Assembly (NCBI GenBank): GCA_965217605.1
Contig: CBDCJB010000001.1
Span: 1-64,000 of the forward strand
Direction: 5' to 3'
Source: JAYYZW01 sp965217605
GTDB lineage: Bacteria > Pseudomonadota > Gammaproteobacteria > Ga0077536
Length of the DNA stretch: 64,000 nucleotides
Of this stretch, positions 43,458-52,496 are shown one piece after another. Each line of letters opens with the position of its first letter. Within the stretch, counting starts at the first letter, position 1. Position numbers and translations under genes: made by a program. The notes beneath the pieces were generated by a model. It was given only the letters and a program-made list of their open reading frames with translations. It did no database searches and was not told the DNA's origin.

Positions 43458-44816
43458 ATGCAAACATACTGGGATGAAGCGATTGAGACGATCTCGGCGG
43501 GCAAGCTCGAGCGGCTGGAGAGCGAACGGCTCAGCGAGCAGATCGCATACATGTACGAGACGAGCCCCCTGTATCGCCACAAGATGGACGCAGCAGGCGT
43601 GCGCGCTGCAGACATCGTGCACCGCGATGATCTCGCCCGGATTCCATTCACCGAAAAAGCCGAGCTCACTGAATCGCAGCGCGGCGGTACCCTGATCGGT
43701 CCCCACCAATGTGCCCCACTGGACGCTGTCGTGAGGATTACCGGCACGGGTGGCACGACCGGACGCCCGTTGCGGGTCGGTTTCACTCGCCGGGACAATG
43801 AAGACTACGCAGAGATGGGTGCACGCGCACTATGGGCGATGGGCTGTCGGCGGGGCGAGATCGTGTTCGAGTGCATGAATTACAACCTCTATGCGGGTGG
43901 TCTGCCGGACCATATGACCTTTGAACGGCTGGGCGCGGCGACGATCCCCTTCGGCGTCGGCAACTCCAAACGACTCCTCGAAATGATGATGCATCTACAA
44001 GACGAGGTCGGGATCTGGTCGACGCCCTCCTATGCGATTCGGCTTGCCGAGGTCGCGGCGGAAGAAGGGATCGATCCGCGTACGGTGGGGCTGCGCCGCG
44101 GCTATTTCTCGGGTGAAGCCGGCATCCAGATCCCGGGCATGCGCGAACGTATCGAGTCGCTTTGGGACATGCGCGCCATGGATCAATACGGGACCGGGGA
44201 ACTCGGCCTGCACAGTGGCGAATGCGCACGCAAAAGCGGCGTTCATTACGGCGCGACGGGCTTCGTGCTGACCGAGTTAATCGATCCCGAGACCGAACAG
44301 CCCGTCACGCTTGCCGACGGAGTAACGGGAGAATTTGTCTACACATCGATCCGGCGCGAGGCCTGCCCGCTCTTACGCATGCGCTCGCACGACGTGATGC
44401 AGGTATTCACCGAGCCCTGCGCGTGCGGACGCACGTCGTTTCGCTTCACACTCCTCGGGCGCAGCGACGACATGTTCATCGTAAAAGGCGTAAACGTCTT
44501 TCCGAACGCGGTCCAAAGCGTCATCGCGGTGTTGCAGCCTCGTTTGACGGGCGAGATACAAATCGTCCTGGACCGCGCGCCGCCCATAGATTACGCACCG
44601 CGCGTGCAGGTCGAGGTCGCGCGCGAGGTGCCCGAGTCGGCCTACGCCGACCTCCTCGACGAGACGCGCGAAGTCATACGCGCCGGCTTGAACTTCACCG
44701 CCGCCGTAGAATTCGTTTCCCAGGGCACCATCGCGTCGGAGCGAAAGACGCGCAGGCTTTATCGTCTCTATCAGGGGGACGAACTGCCCAGTACCGGCCC
44801 CACATCGTCAAGTTAG
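43458..44816 (+). CDS. PaaK-like AMP-forming acyl-CoA ligase
   Basis: A 452-residue adenylate-forming enzyme of the phenylacetate-CoA ligase type: YMYETSPLYRHKM, the P-loop TGTGGTTGRPL, DQYGTGELGLH, and GRSDDMFIVKGVNVFP before the C-terminal domain. It activates an aromatic or amino-acyl acid with CoA. The neighbouring ammonia-lyase-like and enoyl-CoA hydratase genes suggest a short pathway for an amino-acid-derived acyl-CoA (inference). The ATG at 43458 is preferred to the GTG four codons upstream. Confidence 0.85.
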   Translation: MQTYWDEAIETISAGKLERLESERLSEQIAYMYETSPLYRHKMDAAGVRAADIVHRDDLARIPFTEKAELTESQRGGTLIGPHQCAPLDAVVRITGTGGTTGRPLRVGFTRRDNEDYAEMGARALWAMGCRRGEIVFECMNYNLYAGGLPDHMTFERLGAATIPFGVGNSKRLLEMMMHLQDEVGIWSTPSYAIRLAEVAAEEGIDPRTVGLRRGYFSGEAGIQIPGMRERIESLWDMRAMDQYGTGELGLHSGECARKSGVHYGATGFVLTELIDPETEQPVTLADGVTGEFVYTSIRREACPLLRMRSHDVMQVFTEPCACGRTSFRFTLLGRSDDMFIVKGVNVFPNAVQSVIAVLQPRLTGEIQIVLDRAPPIDYAPRVQVEVAREVPESAYADLLDETREVIRAGLNFTAAVEFVSQGTIASERKTRRLYRLYQGDELPSTGPTSSS

Positions 44817-44829
44817 ACTGCGGGACGGA

Positions 44830-45654
44830 TCACCGCTTCCAACCCTGTCCTTCGCCGCCCTGATCGTAGTCGCGCACCGCCGCGATCGCGGCCTTCAGGC
44901 CCTGTTCCTCGGCGGTCTTGTAAAACGCCTGCGTCGCGGGATTCGTCTTGCTGAGCAAGCCGTTGTAGATCGCGATCTCTTCGCCGTAGCGGATGGCATC
45001 CGCAAAACCCTGCGCGTCGATCGCGCCGTTGAGTCCGGTCTTCGCGACAGCGACGGTATCTGCCGAAAGCGCGGCGATCCGCCGGCAAACCCGTCTCACC
45101 TCGTCTTCGAGTCGGTCGCCGGGAAAAGCGGCGTTGATGAGCCCGATCTCTGCTGCCTCCGTGCCGGACACCACCTGCCCGAGCAGGATAATTTCCTTCG
45201 CTTTGCGCGGCATCGACAGACAGGGGATACAGTTGTAGTCCGGCGTAAAGAAGAAATCGATCTCGGGCTCACCCAGTCGCGCATCGTCCGCGGCGTAAAC
45301 GAGGTCCGATCCCATTGCGAGCTCGAATCCCCCGCCGACACAGTAGCCCAGCACCATTGAAATGGTCGGTTTCGGGTGATACCAGAGCCGCCGGCACGTC
45401 TTTGACGATATATTTTTTACGTAATCCCGATAGGGATCGGGCAGTCCCTGGGTCAGGTCGAAGCCTGCGGAAAAATTGCCACCATTGCCCTTGATCACGA
45501 TCGTGCGCACGCGTTCGTCGCGCTCGAACTCGTCGAGCGCCACGCCAACACCAAGGAACATATCGTCCTGCAACGCATTCTTTCGTCGTGGTTGATTGAG
45601 CGAGATCCAGCCGATCCCGTCGTCCACATGATGTTCGACCATTTCGGTGCCCAT
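44830..45654 (-). CDS. Enoyl-CoA hydratase/isomerase family protein
   Basis: A 274-residue crotonase-superfamily protein: ISLNQPRRKNALQDD, GNGGNFSAGFDL (oxyanion-hole region), VLGYCVGGGFELAMGSDLVY and LINAAFPGDRLEDEV. The Glu of the hydratase site region (ARLGEPEIDFFFTPD) is present. The exact reaction is not assignable. The ATG at 45654 has GGGGG upstream; a second ATG is four codons in. It converges on the PaaK-like gene with 13 bases between stops. Confidence 0.85.
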   Translation of the reverse strand: MGTEMVEHHVDDGIGWISLNQPRRKNALQDDMFLGVGVALDEFERDERVRTIVIKGNGGNFSAGFDLTQGLPDPYRDYVKNISSKTCRRLWYHPKPTISMVLGYCVGGGFELAMGSDLVYAADDARLGEPEIDFFFTPDYNCIPCLSMPRKAKEIILLGQVVSGTEAAEIGLINAAFPGDRLEDEVRRVCRRIAALSADTVAVAKTGLNGAIDAQGFADAIRYGEEIAIYNGLLSKTNPATQAFYKTAEEQGLKAAIAAVRDYDQGGEGQGWKR

Positions 45655-45716
45655 CTTGGCCCCCTCTGAGTAGCGTTAAAGGCGGTGAAAAATATGCTGC
45701 GGGAATGAACAATCAC

Positions 45717-46190
45717 CTAATCGGATTTCGAATCGTCGATCTGAGGCGCCGAGCGCAGCAGTTCGACGTCGGCGAGATCTTGTGGCCGGCCAACAGCGAG
45801 TTTGTTTGCCAGTAATTGCTCGCGACCGAGGATGGGCATTCGTACGCCGTCTATTTCGATCTCCATCTTGGATTTCCACGCGTGCGAAAAGTCGACAGCG
45901 GTAATGCTGGTCAAGATATCGATGCGGCGCGGCGGTACGCCGATCTGTATGACCGATCCAGTGACCAAAAAATCCTCGGGCGTGAGGTCCAGCGATTCGA
46001 GGGGCGCGTCGAACTGTTGCAATGCCTTCCAGATCCGCGGGGCGTTTTCTTCCGAGGGTTCCACCCAGACATCAAGATCGCCGGTAGCCCGCGGGAAGCC
46101 ATGTCCCGCCAGCGCGTGCGCGCCAACGATGATGAAACGTGCACCCGCTTGTGACAGGGCGCGCAATATATCGAGGAAATCTTCGTTCAA
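45717..46190 (-). CDS. MNT-type nucleotidyltransferase (DUF6036-like)
   Basis: A 157-residue protein with a minimal nucleotidyltransferase fold: FIIVGAHALAGHGFPRATGDLDVWV carries the active-site GD-x-D (split here as GDLDV). LAVGRPQDLADVELL lies near the end. Such proteins are the nucleotidyltransferase halves of AbiEii/MNT-like toxin or antitoxin pairs, or stand-alone modifying enzymes. The start overlaps by 4 bases the stop of a small upstream gene, forming a two-gene unit. Confidence 0.75.
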   Translation of the reverse strand: MNEDFLDILRALSQAGARFIIVGAHALAGHGFPRATGDLDVWVEPSEENAPRIWKALQQFDAPLESLDLTPEDFLVTGSVIQIGVPPRRIDILTSITAVDFSHAWKSKMEIEIDGVRMPILGREQLLANKLAVGRPQDLADVELLRSAPQIDDSKSD

Positions 46191-46426
46191 TCGATGTCGG
46201 CCGGGGTAAGGTTTGGCGCGAGCTTTCTCATTGGCGACTTGGATCGAGGATATTCAGGCATGGGGCGACCCGCGCTGGCCCAGGCGTCTTGAGCGAGGCG
46301 CCACATCATGGCCAGCGCATCACGCGGCGGCAATGCAAGCGGTCGTGTTCGGAACTCGGCCGTCAACGTCGACTTGACGATTGGCCAATCGCGGCGTTTA
46401 CGAGTGTTGCCGTGTTGTTCGCTCAC
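46187..46426 (-). CDS. Small protein coupled to the nucleotidyltransferase gene
   Basis: A 79-residue basic protein starting at a GTG, with its stop inside the start region of the nucleotidyltransferase (ATGA overlap). No domain was recognised; the middle (LPPRDALAMMWRLAQDAWA) is helical. Its size and coupling resemble the small partner genes found upstream of DUF6036-type nucleotidyltransferases. The pair may be a toxin-antitoxin-like unit (inference). Confidence 0.6.
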   Translation of the reverse strand: MSEQHGNTRKRRDWPIVKSTLTAEFRTRPLALPPRDALAMMWRLAQDAWASAGRPMPEYPRSKSPMRKLAPNLTPADID

Positions 46427-46503
46427 AGTTCAATTCTATCAAGAGATCAATGTAACCGAACGCGGGCTGTTCGACCCTGTCTCGTGAGATCCATATCGCT
46501 CTC

Positions 46504-49500
46504 TCACCGCTCATACCGTTTCTCGGACAGATCCAACAAAGCCGCATTCCCGCCCACGGCCGCGGTGTTGACGGTATAGGTGTTCTCCGTCGCGAAGCGC
46601 AAGAGGTAGTGTGGGCCGCCGGCCTTTGGACCTGTACCCGACAGACCCATGCCGCCGAACGGTTGACTACCGACGACGGCGCCGATCATGTTGCGATTCA
46701 CATAGCAGTTCCCTGCGCGCACGCGTTGCCGAATGTATTCGGCCTGGGCGTCGATGCGGCTGTGTATACCGACGGTCAGGCCGTAACCGCGTGCGTTGAC
46801 GGCCGCGATTACGTTGTCGAGCGCGTCGCGATGGTAGCGGACGAGGTGGAGCATGGGACCGAAGACCTCGCCCTCCAAGCGCTCGATGCCATCGATTTCG
46901 ACGAGGGCAGGCGCGAAATAGTAGCCATCGAGATGCGGATCGGAAACACGGGTGCGCCGCAGAAGGCGACCGGTGGCGGTAATAGCACTGAGATGTTGCT
47001 CGAGGCGCTCGAGTGCGGGCGCATCGATGACCGGGCCGATATCCGTCGCGAGCTCGAGCGGATCGCCCATGACCAATTCATCCATAGCGCCTGCGAGCAG
47101 TTCGATCGTGCGCGCGGCGATGTCGTCTTGCACGTACAGTATGCGCAGGGCCGAGCAGCGCTGGCCGGCGCTGTTGAATGCGGATTCGAGGACGTCTGTA
47201 GCCAACTGCTCCGGAAGCGCCGAACTGTCGGCGATCATTGCGTTGATGCCGCCGGTTTCGGCGATCAGCGTAGGAATCGGCGCGTCGCGTGCTGCCAGTG
47301 TGCGGTTAATCCGTTGCGCGGTCGCGGTCGACCCCGTGAACGCAACGCCGGCAACCCGTGAATCACGCACCAGCGCTTCCCCGACCGCACCGTCCCCGGG
47401 CACGAATCCCAACGCAGCCGCCGGTACGCCAGCCTCGTGAAACAACTGAGTTGTGAGCGCCGCGACAAGGCAGGTCTGTTCGGCGGGTTTTGCGACCACG
47501 CTGTTACCGGCAGCCAGCGCGGCGGCGATCTGACCGGTGTAGATCGCGACGGGAAAATTCCACGGACTGATACACACGAACACGCCGCGCCCGGTGAAGG
47601 CCAGTTCATTACGCTCGCCTGTCGGACCGGGGAGTGCCGCCGGTGCTGCGAATTGTTGGCGGCACTGACTCGCGTAATAACGCAGGAAATCGACGGCCTC
47701 GCGCACATCGGCGCGCGCATCGCGGAGCGTCTTGCCGGCTTCGCGCACGCAAAGATAAGTCAGTTCGAGATGACGGGCTTCGAGCAACTCGGCGGTACGC
47801 TCGAACGTAGCCGCACGTTCTGCGGCGGGAACGGCATTCCACGGCGCAAACCCATCTTCGGCGGCATCGATCGCCGATACCGCGAGATGCTCATCGGCGA
47901 ACTCGACCGTGCCCACGACCCGCTTTAGCGCGGCGGGGTCGAAGACTTCGACGGGTTCAGCATGATCGATCGGCCTGTCGACGATGGCGGTGGCTCGGAA
48001 GAGCTGATCTTCAAGCGCGTCGAAACCGGTGGCGAGCGATCCCACGGCGGTGTTGTCCGCAAAGTTAATGCCTTTTGAATTCTTACGCGCGCCGAAAAGA
48101 TCCCGAGGCAACGGAATGTCGTCACGGCGTAGATCGGCGCCGTAGCTCGCAGTCAGATCGACCGGATCGGCGATGATGTCCTCGATGTCGATGCGGGCAT
48201 CGGCAATCTGATTGACGAACGAGGAATTCGCGCCGTTTTCCAAGAGACGACGTACCAAATAGGGCAGCAGGTCTTCATGCGCGCCGACGGGTGCGTACAC
48301 GCGCAGTGGACGATCCCAACCTGCATCGCTGCGCACTGCGTCGTACAGTTCCTCGCCCATGCCATGTAGCCGCTGATATTCGAATTCACGCCGTCCCGCG
48401 TGCAGGTTTACGTAGGCGATCGTGTGAGCGTTGTGCGTTGCGAACTGCGGGTAGAGTTGGGGGCACTGTTCCAGCAAGAATCGGGCGCATGCAAGATAGG
48501 ACACATCGGTATTGCTCTTGCGCGTAAAAACCGGGTAGTCGTCGAGCCCCTGTTCCTGCGCCCGTTTGATCTCGGTGTCCCAGTAAGCGCCTTTCACCAG
48601 ACGCACGGGGATGATCTGTCGCTGTTCTTGAGCGAGTGACTGCAGCCAGCAGAGCAGAGGTATCGCCCGTTTTTGATAGGCTTGTACGGCGATGCCGAGG
48701 CCGGCCCAGCCGCCGTTCGGCAGATCTCGGAAAACGTTCTCGAAGATCTGTAAGCTCACGCTCAAGCGGTCCGCTTCTTCCGCGTCCATGGTCAGCCCGA
48801 TGCCCGCCCTGGCCGCCGCCTCGGCGAGTCGGTGCAGGCGCTCGCTGAGCTCGTCGACGGCACGTCGCCGTTGCGCATACTCGAAGCGTGGATGAAGCGC
48901 GGAGAGCTTTACGGAAATTGACGGCCGTGCGGTGATGGGTTGAGCGCGATCGGATACGGCACCGATCGCCTCGATCGCCGTGGCGTAGGCGTCGGCGTAA
49001 CGTTCTGCGTCGGCACGGGTGAGCGCGGCTTCGCCCAACATGTCGAACGAGTAACGGTTGCTGCGATACCCATTCTCGTCAGCGCGCAAGAGCGCGCCCG
49101 CCATGTCCCGGGACATGACGAACTGTTGCGCCATGATATGCATCGCTGTTTTTAGTGCCGCGCGTATGACCGGCTCCTCCATTCGACCCGCCAGCCGCAC
49201 GAGAAAATCTCCGGGGTGGTGTTGCGCATCTTCGCTGAGTTCGATGAGATTTCCGGTTAACATCAACGCCCAGGTCGACGCATTGACGAACAGGGATGTA
49301 CTTTCGCCCAAATGCCGGTGCCAGTCCGCAGACGTCAGTTTGTCCGCGATCAATTTATCCGCGGTCGCCGCATCCGGCACCCGCAACAAGGACTCCGCCA
49401 GACACATCAACACGACGCCCTCCTGGGACGACAAGTCGTAATGGTGAAGAAAAGCATGCAGTCCGGATACGTCTTTGTGGCGGCTGCGAACACCGTGAAC

Positions 49501-49674
49501 GAGCGTGCGCGCGGCCTGGCCGACAGCCACTTGCATATCACGCGCGGCGCGCGCACGTTCGAGAAGCTGGGTTACGACGGCTGCTTCATCCGCCAGATAG
49601 AAGGCGTCGAGGTCGCTCGACGCGGCGATCGGACCGTCGAGGCGCCGTATCTCGGATTGATCGGCAGGGGTCAC
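46504..49674 (-). CDS. putA: Bifunctional proline dehydrogenase/P5C dehydrogenase PutA
   Basis: A 1056-residue trifunctional-type PutA without the N-terminal ribbon-helix-helix DNA-binding domain. The proline dehydrogenase barrel spans about 70-480 (RPSISVKLSALHPRFE, VRLVKGAYWDTEIKRAQ, FATHNAHTIAY), and the aldehyde dehydrogenase domain about 560-1040 (ISPWNFPVAIYTGQ, IAETGGINAMI with the catalytic Glu, FNSAGQRCSALR with the catalytic Cys, QPFGGMGLSGTG). It oxidises proline to glutamate at the membrane quinone level. Lacking the RHH domain it is not autoregulatory. GTG start at 49674; a strong ribosome-binding site was not found. Confidence 0.95.
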   Translation of the reverse strand: MTPADQSEIRRLDGPIAASSDLDAFYLADEAAVVTQLLERARAARDMQVAVGQAARTLVHGVRSRHKDVSGLHAFLHHYDLSSQEGVVLMCLAESLLRVPDAATADKLIADKLTSADWHRHLGESTSLFVNASTWALMLTGNLIELSEDAQHHPGDFLVRLAGRMEEPVIRAALKTAMHIMAQQFVMSRDMAGALLRADENGYRSNRYSFDMLGEAALTRADAERYADAYATAIEAIGAVSDRAQPITARPSISVKLSALHPRFEYAQRRRAVDELSERLHRLAEAAARAGIGLTMDAEEADRLSVSLQIFENVFRDLPNGGWAGLGIAVQAYQKRAIPLLCWLQSLAQEQRQIIPVRLVKGAYWDTEIKRAQEQGLDDYPVFTRKSNTDVSYLACARFLLEQCPQLYPQFATHNAHTIAYVNLHAGRREFEYQRLHGMGEELYDAVRSDAGWDRPLRVYAPVGAHEDLLPYLVRRLLENGANSSFVNQIADARIDIEDIIADPVDLTASYGADLRRDDIPLPRDLFGARKNSKGINFADNTAVGSLATGFDALEDQLFRATAIVDRPIDHAEPVEVFDPAALKRVVGTVEFADEHLAVSAIDAAEDGFAPWNAVPAAERAATFERTAELLEARHLELTYLCVREAGKTLRDARADVREAVDFLRYYASQCRQQFAAPAALPGPTGERNELAFTGRGVFVCISPWNFPVAIYTGQIAAALAAGNSVVAKPAEQTCLVAALTTQLFHEAGVPAAALGFVPGDGAVGEALVRDSRVAGVAFTGSTATAQRINRTLAARDAPIPTLIAETGGINAMIADSSALPEQLATDVLESAFNSAGQRCSALRILYVQDDIAARTIELLAGAMDELVMGDPLELATDIGPVIDAPALERLEQHLSAITATGRLLRRTRVSDPHLDGYYFAPALVEIDGIERLEGEVFGPMLHLVRYHRDALDNVIAAVNARGYGLTVGIHSRIDAQAEYIRQRVRAGNCYVNRNMIGAVVGSQPFGGMGLSGTGPKAGGPHYLLRFATENTYTVNTAAVGGNAALLDLSEKRYER

Positions 49675-49734
49675 GGACGAAAGCCGGTGGATAACATGGA
49701 TGTCAATTCCGTAGCCGTTCAGGATACAGCGTGC

Positions 49735-49756
49735 GCCCGATTTTCAGAAATCGGGC
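49735..49756. other. Perfect 9-bp palindrome with 4-base loop in the putA-DGC divergent gap
   Basis: GCCCGATTT at 49735-49743 and its complement at 49748-49756 flank a TCAG loop. There is no T-run, so it is not a standard terminator; an operator for putA or the diguanylate cyclase is possible. The surrounding 270 bases (49675-49946) show no gene. Confidence 0.4.
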
Positions 49757-49946
49757 AGGACCCCGAGGTGAGGTCGGACTGCATACAACCGCGTTGGGAA
49801 ACGAGTGCTCATCGGCCCTGAACGAGGTAACTTGTGCACATTGGGAGGGTGACCCGGCGGCTCGGAGATCGCTACACGTCAATCGAGCGCGGGCGTATGC
49901 GTTCACTCAGAATATGTGAATCACCGGGCTAAAAATAATATCGATA

Positions 49947-51008
49947 ATGGAATTTAGGGACGTCAAAGTTACGGAGTTCCGAGGGGAGGTCACCGAGCTC
50001 CTGGTCGTGGTCTCACTATTCGTCGCACCGATTTTGATGCCGGCGTATTACCTGATCGGCATCCCCGCCCTCACCTATGCCTGCGGCATCTATTTCATCT
50101 TTCAGGCGCTCGTTTACTACCAACTTCGCTCCTTGCGGTGGGGCCACGAAGATTGTGCGCGTTATGCCTTGGCAGCAACCTTGGCGCTCATGTTGCTCGG
50201 TCTCTATACCGGCAATGAGGTGGTCGACAACAAACCCTGGCAGCTCCTCTTTCCTATTGTAGCCTTCGTACTGACCGGTTCGCGGAATGGCGTTTACTGG
50301 TGTATCGCAGCATTAAGCGGAACGGTTACCGTTCTGTTACTGCGGTGGCCGGATTATGCGCCCCTTTCGATCCTTATCTTTGCGATCGCGCACATAACGA
50401 CATCATATGTGCTCTATGTCTTTACTAAGCATAATGAATTGAACATTCGGACCATCAGTCGTTTGTCACATACGGATCCCTTGACGAATACTTATAACCG
50501 GCAATTGTTCAACGAACTTTCCATAAACGAATTCAACCGCGCGCGCAGGGCGGAAGAACCGCTCGCGATTTATATGATCGATATCGATCATTTCAAGAGA
50601 TATAACGATCGTTATGGGCATCTGGCGGGCGATCAGGCGCTGCGTAAAGTCGCCGAGATCATTCGGGGTTCCGCGCGCCGCGCGAGCGACCTGGTGTTTC
50701 GATACGGTGGCGAGGAGTTTTGCGTGCTGTCCTCGGGCGCAACCATCCACGATGCGCGGGTGCTCGCCGATCACATCATCGAAGGCGTTCGTGACATGCA
50801 GATCCGGCACGAGGAGGGCGAAAACAAGCAGCTCACGGTATCGATCGGATTGTGTTATCACGGCGAACTCGAGGGCCTGAGCGCCGAACTCTTGCTAAAA
50901 CGGGCCGATGAAGCGCTGTATACGGCAAAGACGAGAGGGCGAGATTGCCTGGTGCTGTATCGAACCGAGCGCCAGGAACAGCTCGACTTAATCGAAGCCT
51001 CGAAATGA
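49947..51008 (+). CDS. Membrane-bound diguanylate cyclase (GGDEF)
   Basis: A 353-residue protein. Residues about 15-160 hold roughly six hydrophobic segments, followed by a GGDEF domain: SHTDPLTNTYNRQLF, DIDHFKRYNDRYGHLAGDQ, and the active-site GGEEF at 254-258. An inhibitory I-site R245-A-S-D248 lies five residues before it. It should make cyclic-di-GMP and be product-inhibited. The methyltransferase gene downstream overlaps its stop by 4 bases. Confidence 0.92.
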   Translation: MEFRDVKVTEFRGEVTELLVVVSLFVAPILMPAYYLIGIPALTYACGIYFIFQALVYYQLRSLRWGHEDCARYALAATLALMLLGLYTGNEVVDNKPWQLLFPIVAFVLTGSRNGVYWCIAALSGTVTVLLLRWPDYAPLSILIFAIAHITTSYVLYVFTKHNELNIRTISRLSHTDPLTNTYNRQLFNELSINEFNRARRAEEPLAIYMIDIDHFKRYNDRYGHLAGDQALRKVAEIIRGSARRASDLVFRYGGEEFCVLSSGATIHDARVLADHIIEGVRDMQIRHEEGENKQLTVSIGLCYHGELEGLSAELLLKRADEALYTAKTRGRDCLVLYRTERQEQLDLIEASK

Positions 51009-51583
51009 CCTCGGGGTTTGCCGACTACTTTTCAATCACCGCTCCTAATTACGCAAGATTCAGACCCCGCTACCCGGACGCACTATTCGATCTACTCACG
51101 TCGCTCGTGCCTGATCGTAACTGCGCTTGGGATTGCGCCACTGGATCGGGGCAGGCCGCAGGTCCCTTATGCGTGCGCTTTGACCATGTTCTCGCCAGTG
51201 ACGCCAGCCGATCCCAACTCGCGCATGCGTCTGTGCCGCCGACTGTGGACCTTTTTGTCGCCCGGGCGGAATACGTGCCGCTGAGAGACGCGTGCGCGGA
51301 TCTGATCACCGTCGCGCAGGCTTTGCACTGGTTCGATCTCGAGGCCTTCTTTGCTGAAGCTGCGCGGATACTCAAGCCGGGCGGGATCCTTGCGGCCTGG
51401 ACTTATAAACTGGGGGCGGTAACCGATCCGGTCGATGCAGTTATGCGGGCGTTCTACCGCGATCTCATCGGGCCCTACTGGCCACCCGAGCGTCGCTTCA
51501 TCGACGATGCGTATGCGTCCATCAGCTTTCCGCTGTCCGAACCGAGGACGACCGCATTGCCCATGCGTCCAGAGAACCCTTGA
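51005..51583 (+). pseudogene. Class I methyltransferase truncated at its 3' end by the island
   Basis: A 192-residue open frame starting at an ATG that overlaps the diguanylate cyclase stop. The first part is a normal class I methyltransferase (SITAPNYARFRPRYP, AWDCATGSGQAAGPLC, LITVAQALHWFDLEAFFAEA, ILKPGGILAAWTYKL), but relatives of this type run to about 250 residues. The frame ends at 51583 in AT-richer sequence immediately before the integrase, so the C-terminal substrate-binding part was lost when the mobile element entered. The residual protein keeps most of the SAM-binding fold. Confidence 0.65.
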
Positions 51584-51708
51584 AGAACCTGAGACTTAGC
51601 ATAAAATGATAGTTATATCAGTTACTTATACATACACGGGTTACCATCGAAATGCACTGCTTTTTATACGCTCTGCACTTACAGAGCACTTACGCGGGTT
51701 GAGGTTCG

Positions 51709-52279
51709 ATGAAAGCGGTCATCGGCAAAAGGCTACTGGAGGAGATCAGTCCCCGCGCTAAGCCCTACGAAATTCGCGACGCGCGACTCCCCGGCTTCAG
51801 TCTCCGCATCCAGCCCTCAGGCCATATGAGCTACATTTGTCAATACGGGCGAGCGAAGCGAGTCACAATCGGCAACGCCACAGTCCTGACCCCGGTTCAA
51901 GCGCGCGACCGCGCAAAGCTGATTCTGGCGGATGCCTGCCAAGGCATTGAACCCAAGCAGAAAAAGGCCCATGAGAAGCATCACACGCTAGGGACGTTCC
52001 TGGATGAGGAATATGGCCCTTGGTACCAACAGAACCACAGGCGCGGAGATTCCGAAATAAAACGTCTAGAACATAATTTCAACGACGTATTAGACAAACC
52101 GCTGGCTGACATTTCGCTGTGGGCGATTGAAAAATGGCGGATGAAACGTCTGAAGAACGGGATCAACCCCGTCACAGTAAACCGCGATATTGCGCCCCTC
52201 AAGACGGCTCTGTCCCGTGCGGTGGATTGGGAGTTCCTGGCGGAGAATCCCCTGACGCGGCTGAAACCTTCGAAAACAG
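51709..52279 (+). pseudogene. Tyrosine recombinase (integrase), 5' part, split by IS21-family insertion
   Basis: The N-terminal 190 residues of a phage/island-type integrase: arm-binding domain (PYEIRDARLPGFSLRIQPSG, VTIGNATVLTPVQARDRAK) and the start of the core-binding domain (FNDVLDKPLADISLWAIEKW). It stops being integrase at 52279, the first base of the IS21 copy being 52280. Joined to 54810-55492 the frame is continuous and gives a 417-residue protein. The remaining reading frame after 52279 is an insertion-sequence read-through and has no meaning. Confidence 0.85.
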
Positions 52280-52283
52280 TGCA

Positions 52284-52400
52284 TATTCCGGCCCAAGCCG
52301 ATCACCGATTCCGGCGCAAGCCGATCACCCATTCCGGGCCAAGCCGATCACTGATTCCGGCGCAAGCCGATCACCGTTCCGGGCCAAGCCGATCACTTTT
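52284..52400. repeat. IS21 left-end multiple terminal repeats
   Basis: Five head-to-tail copies of a roughly 22-bp unit with core AAGCCGATCAC follow the left tip; the matching inverted copies (GTGATCGGCTT) occur three times at about 54734-54799 at the right end. Such multiple terminal repeats are transposase-binding sites of IS21 elements. Confidence 0.8.
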
Positions 52401-52496
52401 GGCACCCGTGCGGACGACGGTTTACCCCCACGCCCACCCGCAGGATAACCGCCATGCCATGGCATCCTCTTCGCCTTTTCAGCGCGGGGAGAGTTC

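Noticed and set aside
52284..52400. Regularly spaced 22-bp repeats as a CRISPR array
   Set aside because: The repeats are nearly contiguous, without spacers, and match the IS21 terminal repeats at the other end.
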